A stretch of DNA of 38,760 nucleotides from Phoronis australis (taxonomy: Eukaryota; Phoronida; Phoronidae), in contig NMRA01000006.1 of NCBI GenBank assembly GCA_002633005.1, forward strand, positions 2,069,818 through 2,108,577. The letters are read 5' to 3'. Shown here one piece after another: positions 1 to 10,311 of this stretch (position 1 is its first letter; every line of letters starts with the position of its first letter). The position numbers and the translations under genes were made by a program. The notes below the pieces were generated by a model that saw nothing but the letters and a program-made list of their open reading frames with translations, was not told the origin of the DNA and searched no databases.

Positions 1-570
1 TACAATCATGGTTCAGTTTGCGCAAATGCTTACAGCCGGACAAGATGTTGGGGCCCCCCCTTGTGATATCCTAGATCCGCCACTGTAAACATATAGTATG
101 TAGCTTGATACAGTGATTTTGACTATCTGTTACTGTGCTGTTTGAAAGTGTTGCTCTCTTTCATGTAGTTTATTTTGATTAAAGAAGGTTTTTAAAAACA
201 CGTCTGTTACTTTTCTTTCAACGTATTGTTTAGTAGTCAATGAGATGAAAGGGCTCGTTGGAAATAATTTTCATGGTTTCTCGATCTAGCGCAAATTTAG
301 GGGCCATGTGTTGTCGCTGACGTATCCTTTCTGCTGGCAGTTTTGATAGCGCTCTATATTTTACACATTCTGCGTTCTTAAACTTCACTAAGTGGGTTGG
401 TTTTAGACAGTTCCTGGTATCCCAAAGTTTTACTGTTATCAGGTACTTTCCAAAATGCTTACTCTCTGCCATCATCCATTTGACATCGAGTGTGAGAGCT
501 CAGTAGACGCAAAAGTATAAGCTCATTATCTAACATGTCATACATTTTATTCAAAATTACTGACCGGTAG
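1..570. other. Mostly unassigned sequence, one weak ORF
   Basis: No gene is recognised. A minus-strand open frame of 81 codons at 230-475 reads like ordinary protein and stays open a short way upstream of its first ATG, but it has no recognisable motif and no clear splice borders. It could be a decayed exon or chance. A C-run followed by a short GC-rich tail near 50-85 resembles the end of a dispersed repeat. Confidence 0.4.
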
Positions 571-1460
571 TTGAGATTTCTGGGGCTGGCGAGCACAACC
601 CACACTGGGTTTTAACTGTCATACTGTATTTGGTAACCAGTAACATCTATTTGAATCACATGGAATTGTTTATTGTAGTACCCCGAATGATGACTTAGCT
701 TCTTTTACGGTGTAATTGAGTTTCTGGCGAACGCCTTCCAGAACACAATTTGTTGTCTGTCATGGTCATCTGGTGGATTATTGGTTTTAAGTCAGTTTGA
801 GCCGGTACCTCGGGTATCTAATGTACCTCAAAGTTTTGATAGCATATATTGTGGTTGAGATTTTTGAGGGTTTCTTCCAGGCACAACCCAGAGTATATTT
901 TGTCTGTCATAGGGCATTTAGTGACCTGTGACATGTATTGAACCTCATGGAATTGGTTTTGTGTGGTACCTCAAATGTATGTACAAGCTCATTTTTTTGG
1001 GGGGGGGGGTTCTTTTTTGGTTTCTGCTGGACCGATTCCAGTGTGCAATTTGTCTGTCATGGGTCATTTGGAGTTCAGTGCGGTACTATTGTTCGTTTAA
1101 AATCAGTTTTTGCCGGTACCTCGAAAATCTAGTCTAGATCAAATTTTGATGACATACCGTGGTTGAGATTTTTGGGGGTGTCTGCCGGGCACAATCCAGA
1201 GTGTAATTTGTCTGTCATAGAGCATTTAGTGATCTGTGACATGTATTGAATCATATGGAATTGATTTTGTGTGGTACCTCGAATGTATGCGCTAGCTCAT
1301 TTTGGGGGGTCCTTTTTGGTTTCTGCCGGACCCATTCCAGAGTGCAATTTGTCTGTCATGGGTCATTTGGTGTTCAGTGCGGTACTATTGTTCGTTTTAA
1401 ATCAGTTTTGGTTGGTACCTCGAATATCTAGTCTAGCTCATTTTTTGGGCTCTTTGCAAG
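571..1460. repeat. Satellite, about 285-308 bp units, three copies
   Basis: The landmark GAGATTTxTGxGG recurs near 571, 856 and 1164. Each unit also carries GGTACCTC, a G-run, TTTCTGCCGG and GTCTGTCATxGG in the same order. Within a unit the order appears twice in weaker form, so the basic unit may be about 150 bp. The open frames here (928-1137, 1246-1431, 1271-1654) are repeat-derived and share the same peptide stretches; they are not taken as genes. Confidence 0.75.
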
Positions 1461-4400
1461 GCCCCCAGGGGTCACACCCAGAGTGCAGACAACGACAGAC
1501 GTCTATTTCTGTACATACTGAGGTGGACTTTAAATGCTCCCGTGGTCAGATGTTGGTACCTCGTTCATCTATGCTAAGTGCTCTGGACTGCCGGTCTAAA
1601 AATGTACGTAGTTCTGAACACATTTTGAGGCCAGAACCTCTCACTCAATTTTGAGTGGCATAGACTTTTTATTATGTTGAGACCATCACTATAGCTGCCG
1701 TTAAATAAGATGAAAGCGCTGAGGAGCGACACTTGAAGAAATTGAATAGAAATTTAGCGGTTATGTTCACGAAACCAAGAACAACCCCGACAACTTGAGA
1801 TATGAATGCAACACGCAGCATATGAATTAACGAACAAACGAATTTGATGACAAACCAAGACTTGGAGAAATTTCATTTCACCAAGTAATAACGTGTCATG
1901 CATCAACTGCAGCTACATACAAACATTGAGATACAGCATTTTATAAAATTACAAACAATGCTGACAGTGATTCACATGGTTGTTAAAGTCACATTTGAGC
2001 CTTGACGTACAACTTCATCAAAGCTGAAAACACTATGAACAAAAGCACATTGTGGGGGTATACATGTATTTATTTAAGTATTATTCAGATTACAGTCAAA
2101 CATGGATGTTCCATACTGCATTTTCAGCATTTATACATGTATTTGTTGAAGAGCTTACAAACATGAATGTACCGTATTTCACAAATTTTAAAATACCAAA
2201 AACTAAAAACGGCTAAAACATAATTTCCTAATGTCCAGACGGCCAGAAAAGACCACAAGAAAACACTGAGTTGGATCAATTCTCACAGTCTTTTCCAGTT
2301 ATCTGTGAAGATCAAACACTACCCAGAATCAAACATGCCAGTTGAAACCACTTTACATTGCTTTGCTCCGGGACCAACTGGAACATTCTGTTACAGATAG
2401 ATTGAAATCTCATAAAGGCACCATTCTGGTACTGTAAATCATTTCCAAAGACATTCACCAATCTGCCATATTGTGTCTTAAATGGTGAGATTTTACCACA
2501 GCCCAAATTTACTTGAAGGTGGAGGCCAACGGTCCACTGCAGATATAAAGGCTAAAGTAAAAAATAAAACTGTCACTAGGTGTCACAACTTGAGCCAAAA
2601 ATTTGCTTGTGTAATACGATCCATGATAAGAACATGTCCCGAAAATGTCACAAACATCATCCAATTCACTGGCTTTGGAAACACAGCAGAAATGCCAGAA
2701 TCAGATACCTGATGGATGGAGATTAAGGCATAATGCGTCCATATATATGTAAATACATGGGCCCATAATATGCCACCAGGGGTGTGTAATTGAAAGCTAG
2801 GAAGATCATGAGCTTAAGGTCAAACATGGTGAAACATTATGGAGACAGGATTGATCCCGTAAAACGGCAAGACACTGGTCTAAGTCATTTCACTGTCGGA
2901 GCTAGATTATTTTTTTCAGGAAGTAAGGGCGAGTGCAAAGAAAGAGCTATGCAAATTGAATGAATATCAGCTGAGCTCATAGCATGAACTTTGGAGGATT
3001 TTATCTCAGGAGGCACTGAGGCGAATGTCTCACTGGTTGGAGTTCTGTTTACTGATTAACATCAATCCCCACAGCATGTTTATTATTTATTTATTAACAT
3101 AATATTTACAATGAGGATAGCCCCATCAGTTCACACTGCTTTCCATGGTGGCCCTCATGTGGGCAAGATGTACTAAGTGCTTAGATAGCCAATGAAAATT
3201 AATTCATGCATCATCTGAAAACAAAAAAAAAAAATCTTGAAGTACCTCATTTTAAGTGTGGGTACTACATTTACGCTGTTTACTAGAAAGTAACGAATGT
3301 CTGGGTTAGCATTTTGCTCGCTGTGTACGGGTAAATTGCATTGAGCTATGAACTGTGCCACAGTTTACTTCAGGACAACAGCTCTGCTTGATGCTAGTCA
3401 TCTGCACTCGCCCTAAGCTCTGTTAATTCCACCTGCACCTCCCCTGTTGGCACAATTTCACTCCCTCTGCAAATAATCCATAAACAGTTTAGTGGTAAAT
3501 CGAAACAGTCACCATAAGACAAATGACAAGAGGTAAATGGTATTGCTTTGTTAATCACTTTCCATTTTCATGCACGCACCCAGCCTCAAAAATTGGGGAA
3601 ATTTGTGAGAATGAGGACCTTTTACCAAGATTCATGAAGTTTGTTCAGAGGTATTAATTGTGCATCCCCCGAATTTTGGTTGCTCCTGTCTTTTTAGTGG
3701 ACTTTTGTCTCGTTTTCTACTTTTTCTGGAGCTTTTGTTTCTCTGAGACAGACCCTTTTGCCCCCTGGGTGCGAGCATGATTTTACAAGACTTTGTTTAT
3801 TAACTGGAGCTATGTGGAGTGTTTCATGTGCTTAATTTCAGATTTTTTCCATTAAATTGATACATCAATTCCAGAATCAACATTCTGGTTGAAAGAGTTA
3901 AGTTCAAATGGTCCAAGCTAAGAATACTGCATAAAAACGATTTCGAATAATGGAAGCTCAAACATAAATATCCAATTATTGCAAATGCAGATAGATTAGA
4001 TGACGTTTTATACCACAAGGGATGGCCGTTAACAAATTGTAATGTAGTCTATAACTAAACATACCTGCATTTTTCTTTTGAGACATCACATTGTTAATGG
4101 TGTCTAATAAATGGAAATTTTCATTAAAAGGCACTGAAATTACTGGATGTAACAATTTTAGGTAGGCTGTTGCAATCAGAAACAACACTGTATAGATTTC
4201 AGATAAACAAGTTCAGTGTTCAGGGACTTGATTGAAAAACATATGACAAGGAACATGCTGACCCACATATGAAGTGCCCTCTGACTGATCTTTTCTAACT
4301 TTGTTGCATTAATGTTGCTACAAAGTGCCACAATAGAGGAAGTTCAAACAGTGGAGCCAACCCAAGTAAAATAGAACAGTTTATTGTATTGGCTACACTT

Positions 4401-5119
4401 TTAACTTCTGTCCTCTAGTTTGGCACTTTTGTATTAACAAAAATGAAATGTTAGAGAGGATCAACTGGAGGGCACTTCGATATGTGCATTATTGTACCGC
4501 GGTATTTTTTTTTGTTTTTTGGTCAGGTCCAATACAATAAGTAAGTTTGAATAACCATTGAACAAAGGGTTTTCGTTAGACTATTGTGGCACTTTGACAT
4601 GATTCTAATTACCACACAATATGGAAAGCAAGTGAAATTATATTTTGTCATTATTTCCACAAAACAAAGGGTAGGAAAGTTTAATCAAGTGAAAAATAAG
4701 TGGAAAATTACGGCAACTATTTTCTGTCTTGTTTTAACATTGCGGTTTCAACAGTATCTCATATCATCAATATAACAATATGAGTGGGGGCAAGCAATTT
4801 AAATTTTTTGCTACAATGGCCATAAAAAGAGGATGTGATAAGGACTCCGTCTACGTCATTCAATCAAGCATGGCAGGGTTATAATTGACCATATGAAATT
4901 TGACTGCTCAGGTTCAACGTTGAGCAACTACAAGCAATGCAATACTGTTAAATACTTTGTTGCTATCACATAATGTGACTCTTTGTACTTTGAATACAGA
5001 GGCTTAGGCAAGTCCAAAAAAGATGTTACCAAGCTGTCTGGAGTTTTTGATCTCTTGCATCAGGAGACGCCATTCTAGCTGATAAGAGAATTTAAGTTCT
5101 GAAGAAGTAGCATCAAGAT
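1461..5119. other. Noncoding, AT-rich, no gene recognised
   Basis: No open frame here shows a known motif with splice borders. A minus-strand frame at 2312-2506 is protein-like but unassignable. The segment at 2711-2775 contains the motif GCATAATGCGTCCATAT, which recurs near 33.29 kb, so a dispersed repeat end lies there. The rest looks like intergenic or intronic DNA. Confidence 0.5.
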
Positions 5120-5215
5120 ACTGTTATCTGTATGCCTGTATTTACTGTTATCTGTATGCCTGTATTTACTGTTATCTGTATGCCTGTATTTACTGTTATC
5201 TGTATGCCTGTATTT
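5120..5215. repeat. 24-bp minisatellite, four exact copies
   Basis: A 24-bp unit beginning ACTGTTATCTGTATGCC is repeated four times without any difference between copies. The unit contains TGTTATC and TGTATGCC but no clear coding or palindromic property. The perfect identity points to recent expansion. Confidence 0.95.
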
Positions 5216-6148
5216 ACGCAGAGAGCCAGTTACCACACAGATAAGTGAAGACAAGTAAGCAGATAGCCAGAGTCAGAAACCATGTAGAAAGAGAAATTTA
5301 TCAGATTACCTAATTTAAGATAGTAACATGAAGTAGGTCAGGGTGAATGATGCCACACCTGAACAACATCATTACAGTGGGTGTTGCCTGATGCAACTTG
5401 TTACAAAGACTCTTTCATTGAAGAGTGAGTCAATGTAGTAGATCCTGATGTATATGAATAAATATTATTAACATGGATTGGTGATGCACGAATTGTAATT
5501 TCTTACATAAACATGCAATATATGTGTATGATACTCAAAATCAGTTTCCCTGTAGCACACAAATTAAAGAAATCCTCTAGTCAAATATTTGTTAGATCAG
5601 CTAAAATAACAAACATTAAAAATATGGTTGTTATACCAGTTTATATTCTGCTACACTTTCACGAGATGTAAAGGTCTGAAGACGCATTTCAACGAGTCCA
5701 CCTTAGAATATTGCCCGTTTCATACTGTTTGGTGAGTTTTATAGACATTCCATCTCTCTATCGTCTAGTGACAGATTCGACTTCATTCTCGCTATTTCAG
5801 AAATGTGAAAAACTGAAAAGGGAAATTGCTGCTCGCAGAGGATTGTACAGATGAAACTGTCGGGCAAGCAATAGAAATTTTCAAGGCCTAGTTGATGCCC
5901 AGCGAAGACAGTTGTGTCAGAAGGCAAAGAAGATCAAGTGACCTTCATGACGATCATGTGACTGCTTTGGGAACAAGTGTAAAATTTGCATTTTGTCATT
6001 CGTCAACTCCTTGTACAGCGGGGGAGAGTTGGAATGCTTGATGCTCCCTGCTAGAAATACCACATACACATCAAAGCGATAGCAGTGCACTAACATTTAC
6101 TTTGGCACACAATAAATTAAATTTAACTTGTTAAATGCATTTATCGTC
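5216..6148. other. No gene recognised
   Basis: AT-rich sequence. The minus-strand frame at 5739-5927 has no motif or splice context. The sequence changes abruptly to C/T-rich near 6148, where the retroelement fragment starts. Confidence 0.5.
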
Positions 6149-6562
6149 ATTATTTTGCCTCCCGACCTCGTTTTTCTCCAGATCGGAGGGAATGACCTCC
6201 ACTCCACCTCCATCGAACCCCATGCCTTGGCCGCGCACCTAGTTTCTTTCACCCGTTTTTTGTTAATTGCCTACAACGTACGCCGTGTCCCAGTTGGACA
6301 GGCGTTTCACCGATTAAACGCCGGGAGGCGCTTTCGTTCTCGCCTTCCAGCCTTCAACTCATCCCTTAAATCCCTCCTGTCCCACGAGCCCCACATTTAT
6401 TTTTGGACTCAAAGGGAGGTTTCTGGGCTAACCCCAACCACCTCTACCGCCCGGACGGGGTCCTTTTTAACCGCTCAGGTCTTCATGAACACGCCTTCAG
6501 CATTCGCGTGGTCATTGGTCACCACCTTCGCGAACTGGGCCTTCTCACCCTCTAGTCCTGCC
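6149..6562 (+). pseudogene. SGNH hydrolase remnant of a YR retroelement
   Basis: The translation begins with PPDLVFLQIGGNDLHS, which carries the block III GxND motif of SGNH/GDSL esterases, followed by a VGQAFHRLNAGRRFRSR segment. Near 6400-6440 the frame shifts. The continuation holds LYRPDGVLFNRSGLH, which matches the block V region (usually DGVHF). The catalytic Asp is kept but the expected His position reads Leu. The N-terminal block I with the nucleophile Ser is missing, so this is the 3' part of a longer gene. Such hydrolases are known in Ngaro/DIRS and CR1 retroelements (family knowledge). With the gag-like gene just downstream, the Ngaro/DIRS reading is favoured. The truncation, frameshift and lost His make it a pseudogene. 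Confidence 0.72.
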
Positions 6563-6670
6563 CAACCCCCCTTCTCTTCCCCCCTCCCTTTCCTTCCAGT
6601 TATTCCTTGTACCTTTTTGCATCGTTTTATATCCTGGACTCCTACCTTACATCTCGTTCTAAATATTGAT

Positions 6671-7091
6671 TTTCGGCGGTTTGCCTACAGGGGGCCTTAT
6701 AATGCCACGTCATAATCTTTCCTTTCGGCAGTATTTTCTCAACGAGGTTCTTTTCTCCTCATGAATTATATCCCCATGCTAACTTCCTCTACAATTCTTT
6801 CACTTTCGGCGGTTTGCCCTCAGGGCTTAATCCCTGCCAACTATACATTAATTTGGCGGTTACTTGGAGGTTTTTCTGCTTTTTCTGGCTTACCTAGCCC
6901 CCTAGTTAACCCTCTATCCCTCCAAAGGATTGTACCTCTTGTTTCTTATATTTTATAATAACTCGCTCACTCAATGCTATTTCGGCGGTTTGCCTGCAGG
7001 GGGCCTTACAATACCCTGTTCTAACCACTACTTTCGGCGGTGTTTCCACGACGAAGTTCTGTCTTCCCTCTCAGGATGATTATATCCCCTG
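6671..7091 (+). repeat. Direct repeats of an Ngaro/DIRS-like element
   Basis: A block starting TTTCGGCGGTTTGCCT and followed by a CAGGGGGCCTTA core lies at 6671 and again at 6980. Each is followed within about 52 bp by a second motif, TTTCGGCRGT...ACGARGTTCT (6723 and 7032), that runs into TTATATCCCC. A third partial copy of the first motif is at 6804. The spacing between equivalent points is about 309 bp. Split direct repeats at this position, after the hydrolase and before ORF1, are what Ngaro-type tyrosine-recombinase retroelements carry. Confidence 0.68.
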
Positions 7092-7199
7092 TATTTCCCA
7101 TTTTTTACTTGTTTCCCCTTGGTGGTTGTCCCCGCCCCGGGGTCGCCACTCTGGGTTTTTCCCCCGGTGGTCTACTCAGTATGTTTTTCCTTTTCCAGC

Positions 7200-7934
7200 A
7201 TGGCACCCAAGAAAGCCACCAGGGCATCCACCGCAAGTCTTCAACTCTTTTCGCGCGTCCTCCACCAGCGCAACCAACAACATCCAAAATCCAGCCATTG
7301 CCGCCCGTCATTGACTATGCCAAGCTGGCCGCAGAATTGAAACGACTCTACGATGCAGATTCTTCTGCTCCGCCGCCCACCGTTAGCCAGCTGCTGGACC
7401 CGTCACCTCCGGTCTACCCATCCCAGCCGATGTTCACCGCCCCATCTTCAGCCTCCGATGCGACTACAACTCCGTCTTTTTCGGGTATTGACCCTTCTTC
7501 AAATAATTTGTATGTGTCGTTGCCTCTGGGGTTTCATGTAGACTCCAAAACTCGTCAACGCATCCTCAACAACGAGTTCAATGAATTCTCTCCTTTCAGG
7601 TGAGCCATCCGTCTCCTCCACTCCCTGTCTCCATCTCCTTCACCAGTAACACTCCCGTCTTTTCCAAAGGCCATCTCATCCACCCTTCAGTGGACCCAGG
7701 CCTTCAATATTTTCCAGTCCATCCTGGTCCAGAAGTTTCCACAGGATGCCCCTGAGCTCCCAAAATATTCGACCGTAGTCCATGACTGCAACACACAATG
7801 GCCTTTCTGCAGTCTTGTTTTATGATACACATTTCAAGAAATTCCAGTCTTCTTTCCCCTTCGAGTGGGATCACATCTACTGGGACCTGTGGCGCCAAAA
7901 TTGCCTGAAGTTCAATAAGATCCACTTGATGTAA
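7200..7934 (+). pseudogene. Gag-like ORF1 of a YR retroelement, broken
   Basis: ATG at 7200 opens MAPKKATRAST. The frame shifts before 7260 into a Pro/Ser-rich stretch with DYAKLAAELKRLYD, then LPLGFHVDSKTRQRILNNEF, which ends at a stop near 7601. Two further frames continue the homology: QWTQAFNIFQSILVQKFP near 7690-7745 and FYDTHFKKFQ...WDHIYWDLW near 7810-7890, ending at a stop near 7932. The order PLG.HV, QWT.AF, PELxKY, YDxxF, W...LW is the pattern I know from Ngaro/DIRS ORF1 proteins. At least three frameshifts make it non-functional. No RT or tyrosine recombinase is seen, so the element is a fragment. It ends against intron sequence that is duplicated at 9340. Confidence 0.66.
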
Positions 7935-8425
7935 ATTCATAATTGGTAATATTGTTTCTTCGATATTGCTGATTAATAATTTCTTACAATACTTTTCAAG
8001 TCTCAAGGAGAGTTGCTCATGGGTGAAGTAGAGGTGGGCAACTTTGATTTAGGATTTCACCTGTCAGAGAACGAGGATCCCGAGGAAGAGGATCTTCAGC
8101 AAGAGGCTCCTCAGGAAAAGGTTCCTCAAGAAGAGAATCCTCAGGAAGAGAATTGTGAGGGTGTGTCACTCAGAGAAAAATTTAAGTATTCTTGTTTTTG
8201 TTTTCAGTGACGTTGCTTCCTATTAAAAGGGTCAACATAACTATTTTAAAGTGAAGGAGTCACGTGTATGCAGTCTAACGCATATTGTGCATGATATCTC
8301 TTTTGGGTGGTCTGCTTCTTATAATTACCAAGTTTTAAGTAAGAAGAATTACTTTGAAATATGACTGATAGAGCAGTTCTTTTTTAATTCAATGAACCTT
8401 CACTTGCACAAGGTTTAAAAGTGAA
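7935..8425. repeat. Copy 1 of duplicated exon region
   Basis: This segment (3' end of an intron, acidic exon, following intron) is repeated at about 9345-9815 with clear divergence. Landmarks shared by both are TGTTTCTTC, GGCAACTTTGATTTAGG, GAAGGAGTCA, ATGCAGTCTAA and TTCAATGAACCTTCACTTGCA. The offset is 1403 bp at the ATG-equivalent point. Confidence 0.85.
8001..8160 (+). pseudogene. Acidic-repeat exon, copy 1
   Basis: The exon encodes VEVGNFDLGFHLSENEDPEE followed by a run of PQEE-type repeats rich in Glu, Gln and Pro, predicted to be disordered. It ends GAG G|GTGTGT, leaving one base over (phase 1), which is exactly what the SAP-like exon at 8702 needs. At the 5' border, copy 2 reads TTCAG|A whereas this copy reads TTCAAG. 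Splicing here would lose one base relative to copy 2, so this copy may be mis-spliced or dead. The function is unknown; it is probably the N-terminal linker of the SAP-SWIM-YqaJ gene whose other exons lie nearby. Confidence 0.5.
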
Positions 8426-8701
8426 GGAATACTTCGCTATTCTCTGTTACTATTTATTTAGTATTTATTTCAGACACAGTAACCCTTTATTGTTCTTTGC
8501 ACCAGTGGCTGGTCTGGTTTGCCAATTCCACATGTCTGATTGGTTTTGTAGCGAGTTAGGAAACCTTTTTAATCGTTAGATTCATCTTATCAATTCAAAA
8601 TTTATTGAAAGTGTATGACATACAAATTCAGTATGGTCTCCGTTTAATTATAGTTCACATCCACTGCCACTGAAAGGTTAATTACTCCATTTTTTATGTA
8701 G
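8161..8701. other. Intron between acidic and SAP-like exons
   Basis: Starts GTGTGT and ends TTTTTTATGTAG before the SAP-like exon. AT-rich, with no other coding signal seen. Confidence 0.5.
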
Positions 8702-8823
8702 ATGAAATGGACGAATTAAAGGTGTTAAAGAAGCCTCAACAAAACCGTTTGATTGCCATCTGCGAGGGCTTCGGGCTGTCCACAGAGAGCTCGAGGTCAC
8801 TAAGACGTGAAGTGGCAGATGAG
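8702..8823 (+). CDS. Exon encoding a SAP-like motif
   Basis: This 122-bp exon is bounded by a T-rich tract ending in TAG and by GAG|GTAAAC. It takes two bases to finish an incoming codon and leaves in phase 0 after 40 codons. Its peptide includes LKVLKKPQQNRLIAICEGFG and LSTESSRSLRREVADE. The spacing of Leu/Ile, Gly-Leu-Ser and the following basic helix resembles a SAP DNA-binding helix-extended loop-helix, a weak but reasonable match. The phase fits the acidic exon upstream, supporting a real gene structure. SAP near the N-terminus with SWIM and YqaJ further on (22.9-24.5 kb) would make a DNA-binding nuclease, but linkage across the intervening transposons is inferred. It is partial, since no start codon or neighbouring full exon set is visible. 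Confidence 0.55.
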
Positions 8824-8944
8824 GTAAACATGCATTTCAATTGATGTATAAACAGTTTGTACCTCTCAATACAATAAACAAAGAATATGGTATTTTTACT
8901 GTCATCTGATACATACTCGGGGTAAACAGTATACTATTGGTGAT

Positions 8945-9395
8945 AGATAATAGTGACCAACATTTCGCATAAATTTGTCAGTTCTACTGACTTTTTGTAT
9001 GAGCATGCCACAATATGGATCCTTGACCAGGCCTGCCTTCATAAGATTATGACTCGATATAAATCTTACACAGTAGTTAATCTCGTTTAATTTAATATGT
9101 CAAGAGTTGAAACCATGGACCAAGTTGGATACAAATCATAACTTGGCACTGCGCAGAAAATTCTGAATCACCCCCGGTATTTACTGTACCTGGTGAAAGC
9201 CAGTATCTAAACTTTGTTCCAAATTTAACACAGTTTGGATATTTTAAGGGTCCTATTTAACCTGAAAGTCCACCCGATTAATCCTTTATATTGACTGAAC
9301 TATAACTATATATGTAACTTCTAGTAAATTAATTTCATAATTTCTAATTTAATGTTTCTTCAATATTCTGATTAACATTTTTACATTACTATTCA
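8945..9395. repeat. 450-bp repeat, copy also at 25108-25547
   Basis: Long stretches match 25108-25547 almost base for base, e.g. GCCACAATATGGATCCTTGA, CCTGCCTTCATAAGATTATG and TTTGGATATTTTAAGGGTCC. The orientation is the same in both. Here it ends at the 3' splice site of acidic exon copy 2; in the other copy the match ends just before that point. It is either a dispersed repeat or, more likely, the intergenic/intronic part of a duplicated gene unit. Confidence 0.9.
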
Positions 9396-9396
9396 G

Positions 9397-9557
9397 ATCT
9401 CAAGGGGAGCTGCCCATGGACGAAGTGGAGGTAGGCAACTTTGATTTAGGGTTTGAATTGTCCGAGAACGAGGATCATGAGGAAGAGGGTCTTCGGCAAG
9501 AAGTTCCTCAGGAAAAGGGTCCCATGGAAGAGAATCCTCAGGAAGAGAATCGTGAGG
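9397..9557 (+). CDS. Acidic-repeat exon, copy 2
   Basis: Preceded by TTACTATTCAG and ending GAG G|GTGTGT, this 161-bp exon encodes SQGELPMDEVEVGNFDLGFE, then SENEDHEEE and PQEE-like repeats. It enters with one base and leaves in phase 1. It is the better preserved of the two copies, since its acceptor AG is intact. No second SAP-like exon follows before the piggyBac insertion, so the downstream part of this copy is lost, moved or lies beyond the inserted elements. The product is unrecognised; strongly acidic and probably disordered. Confidence 0.5.
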
Positions 9558-10057
9558 GTGTGTCACTCATAGAAAAATCAAGCATTCTTGTTTTTGTTTT
9601 CAGCGATGTTTCTTCATATTGAAAGGATCATCATAGCTATTTTGAAGTGAAGGAGTCATGTGTATGCAGTCTAAGACATATTGTGCATGATTTCTCCTTT
9701 GGGTTGTCTGCTTGTTGGGACTAAAATGTTTGTAGCAAGAATAATTCTTTTGAAATATGACTAGAGCAGTTCTTTTTGCAATTCAATGAACCTTCACTTG
9801 CACTAGGTTTAAAACTGGAGTGAGAATTTAAGATAAACCAACACGCTCATTGGCTGTTCCTGTGGAAATTTCAGTTGAACTAGGTCTCTGAATTCAAACT
9901 AAAATAGTGCCAAGAATGAAGCGTTGATATGAAGTAGAGAAATAGCTTGAAGATTGTTGACGTGTTTCTCACAAATATTGTGAAATGTTTGAGCAGACTT
10001 TGCCTGCACGTTAACCGGAGGACATCCTGGACGGTATATGTGTTTTAATTAATAAGC
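9558..10057. other. Duplicated intron end, then target DNA of piggyBac
   Basis: Up to about 9815 this matches 8161-8425 (copy 1). The rest to 10057 has no recognised gene and is the left flank of the piggyBac insertion. Confidence 0.6.
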
Positions 10058-10061
10058 TTAA
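10058..10061. repeat. TTAA target site, left
   Basis: TTAA immediately precedes the inverted repeat. The matching TTAA is at 12675-12678. TTAA duplication is the hallmark of piggyBac insertion. Confidence 0.92.
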
Positions 10062-10073
10062 CCCTATAGCGCC
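10062..10073 (+). repeat. piggyBac left terminal inverted repeat
   Basis: CCCTATAGCGCC directly after TTAA. It pairs with the reverse complement of 12663-12674. Confidence 0.88.
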
Positions 10074-10135
10074 GGTACACGCATATTTGAGTGAAAGCTT
10101 CAATCACCCCAAGTGCCGGTAAACGCATATATGAG
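10071..10135 (+). repeat. Subterminal direct repeats of piggyBac
   Basis: GCCGGTAxACGCATATxTGAGTG occurs twice, 42 bp apart. Repeats inside piggyBac ends are typical transposase-binding sites; that role is inferred here. Confidence 0.75.
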
Positions 10136-10311
10136 TGTCAAAGTTCCCAGACAGTTTCTGCCACCTTGTGACAGCTAAAAATAAATATTTCTCACACATG
10201 TGTACACATAGATTGATGACGTATACAATCAGTGTTTTTCTTTGTTGGAAGTGGCGTGTTGTTGAATTTGTCGGAATTTTTTGAGAGAAGTGTTGATATT
10301 TTAGTTATAAG

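Noticed and set aside
938-1654. Several overlapping plus-strand open frames
   Set aside because: They fall in a satellite and repeat the same peptides; no start context, domain or splice border.
5120-5215. CRISPR-like array
   Set aside because: Units are directly adjacent with no spacers; the genome is metazoan.
7105-7311. Open frames on both strands over the gag start
   Set aside because: Shadows of the GC-rich gag-like region.
7704-8006. Minus-strand open frame of 100 codons
   Set aside because: Antisense to the gag-like remnant and to duplicated intron sequence; the plus-strand homology explains it.
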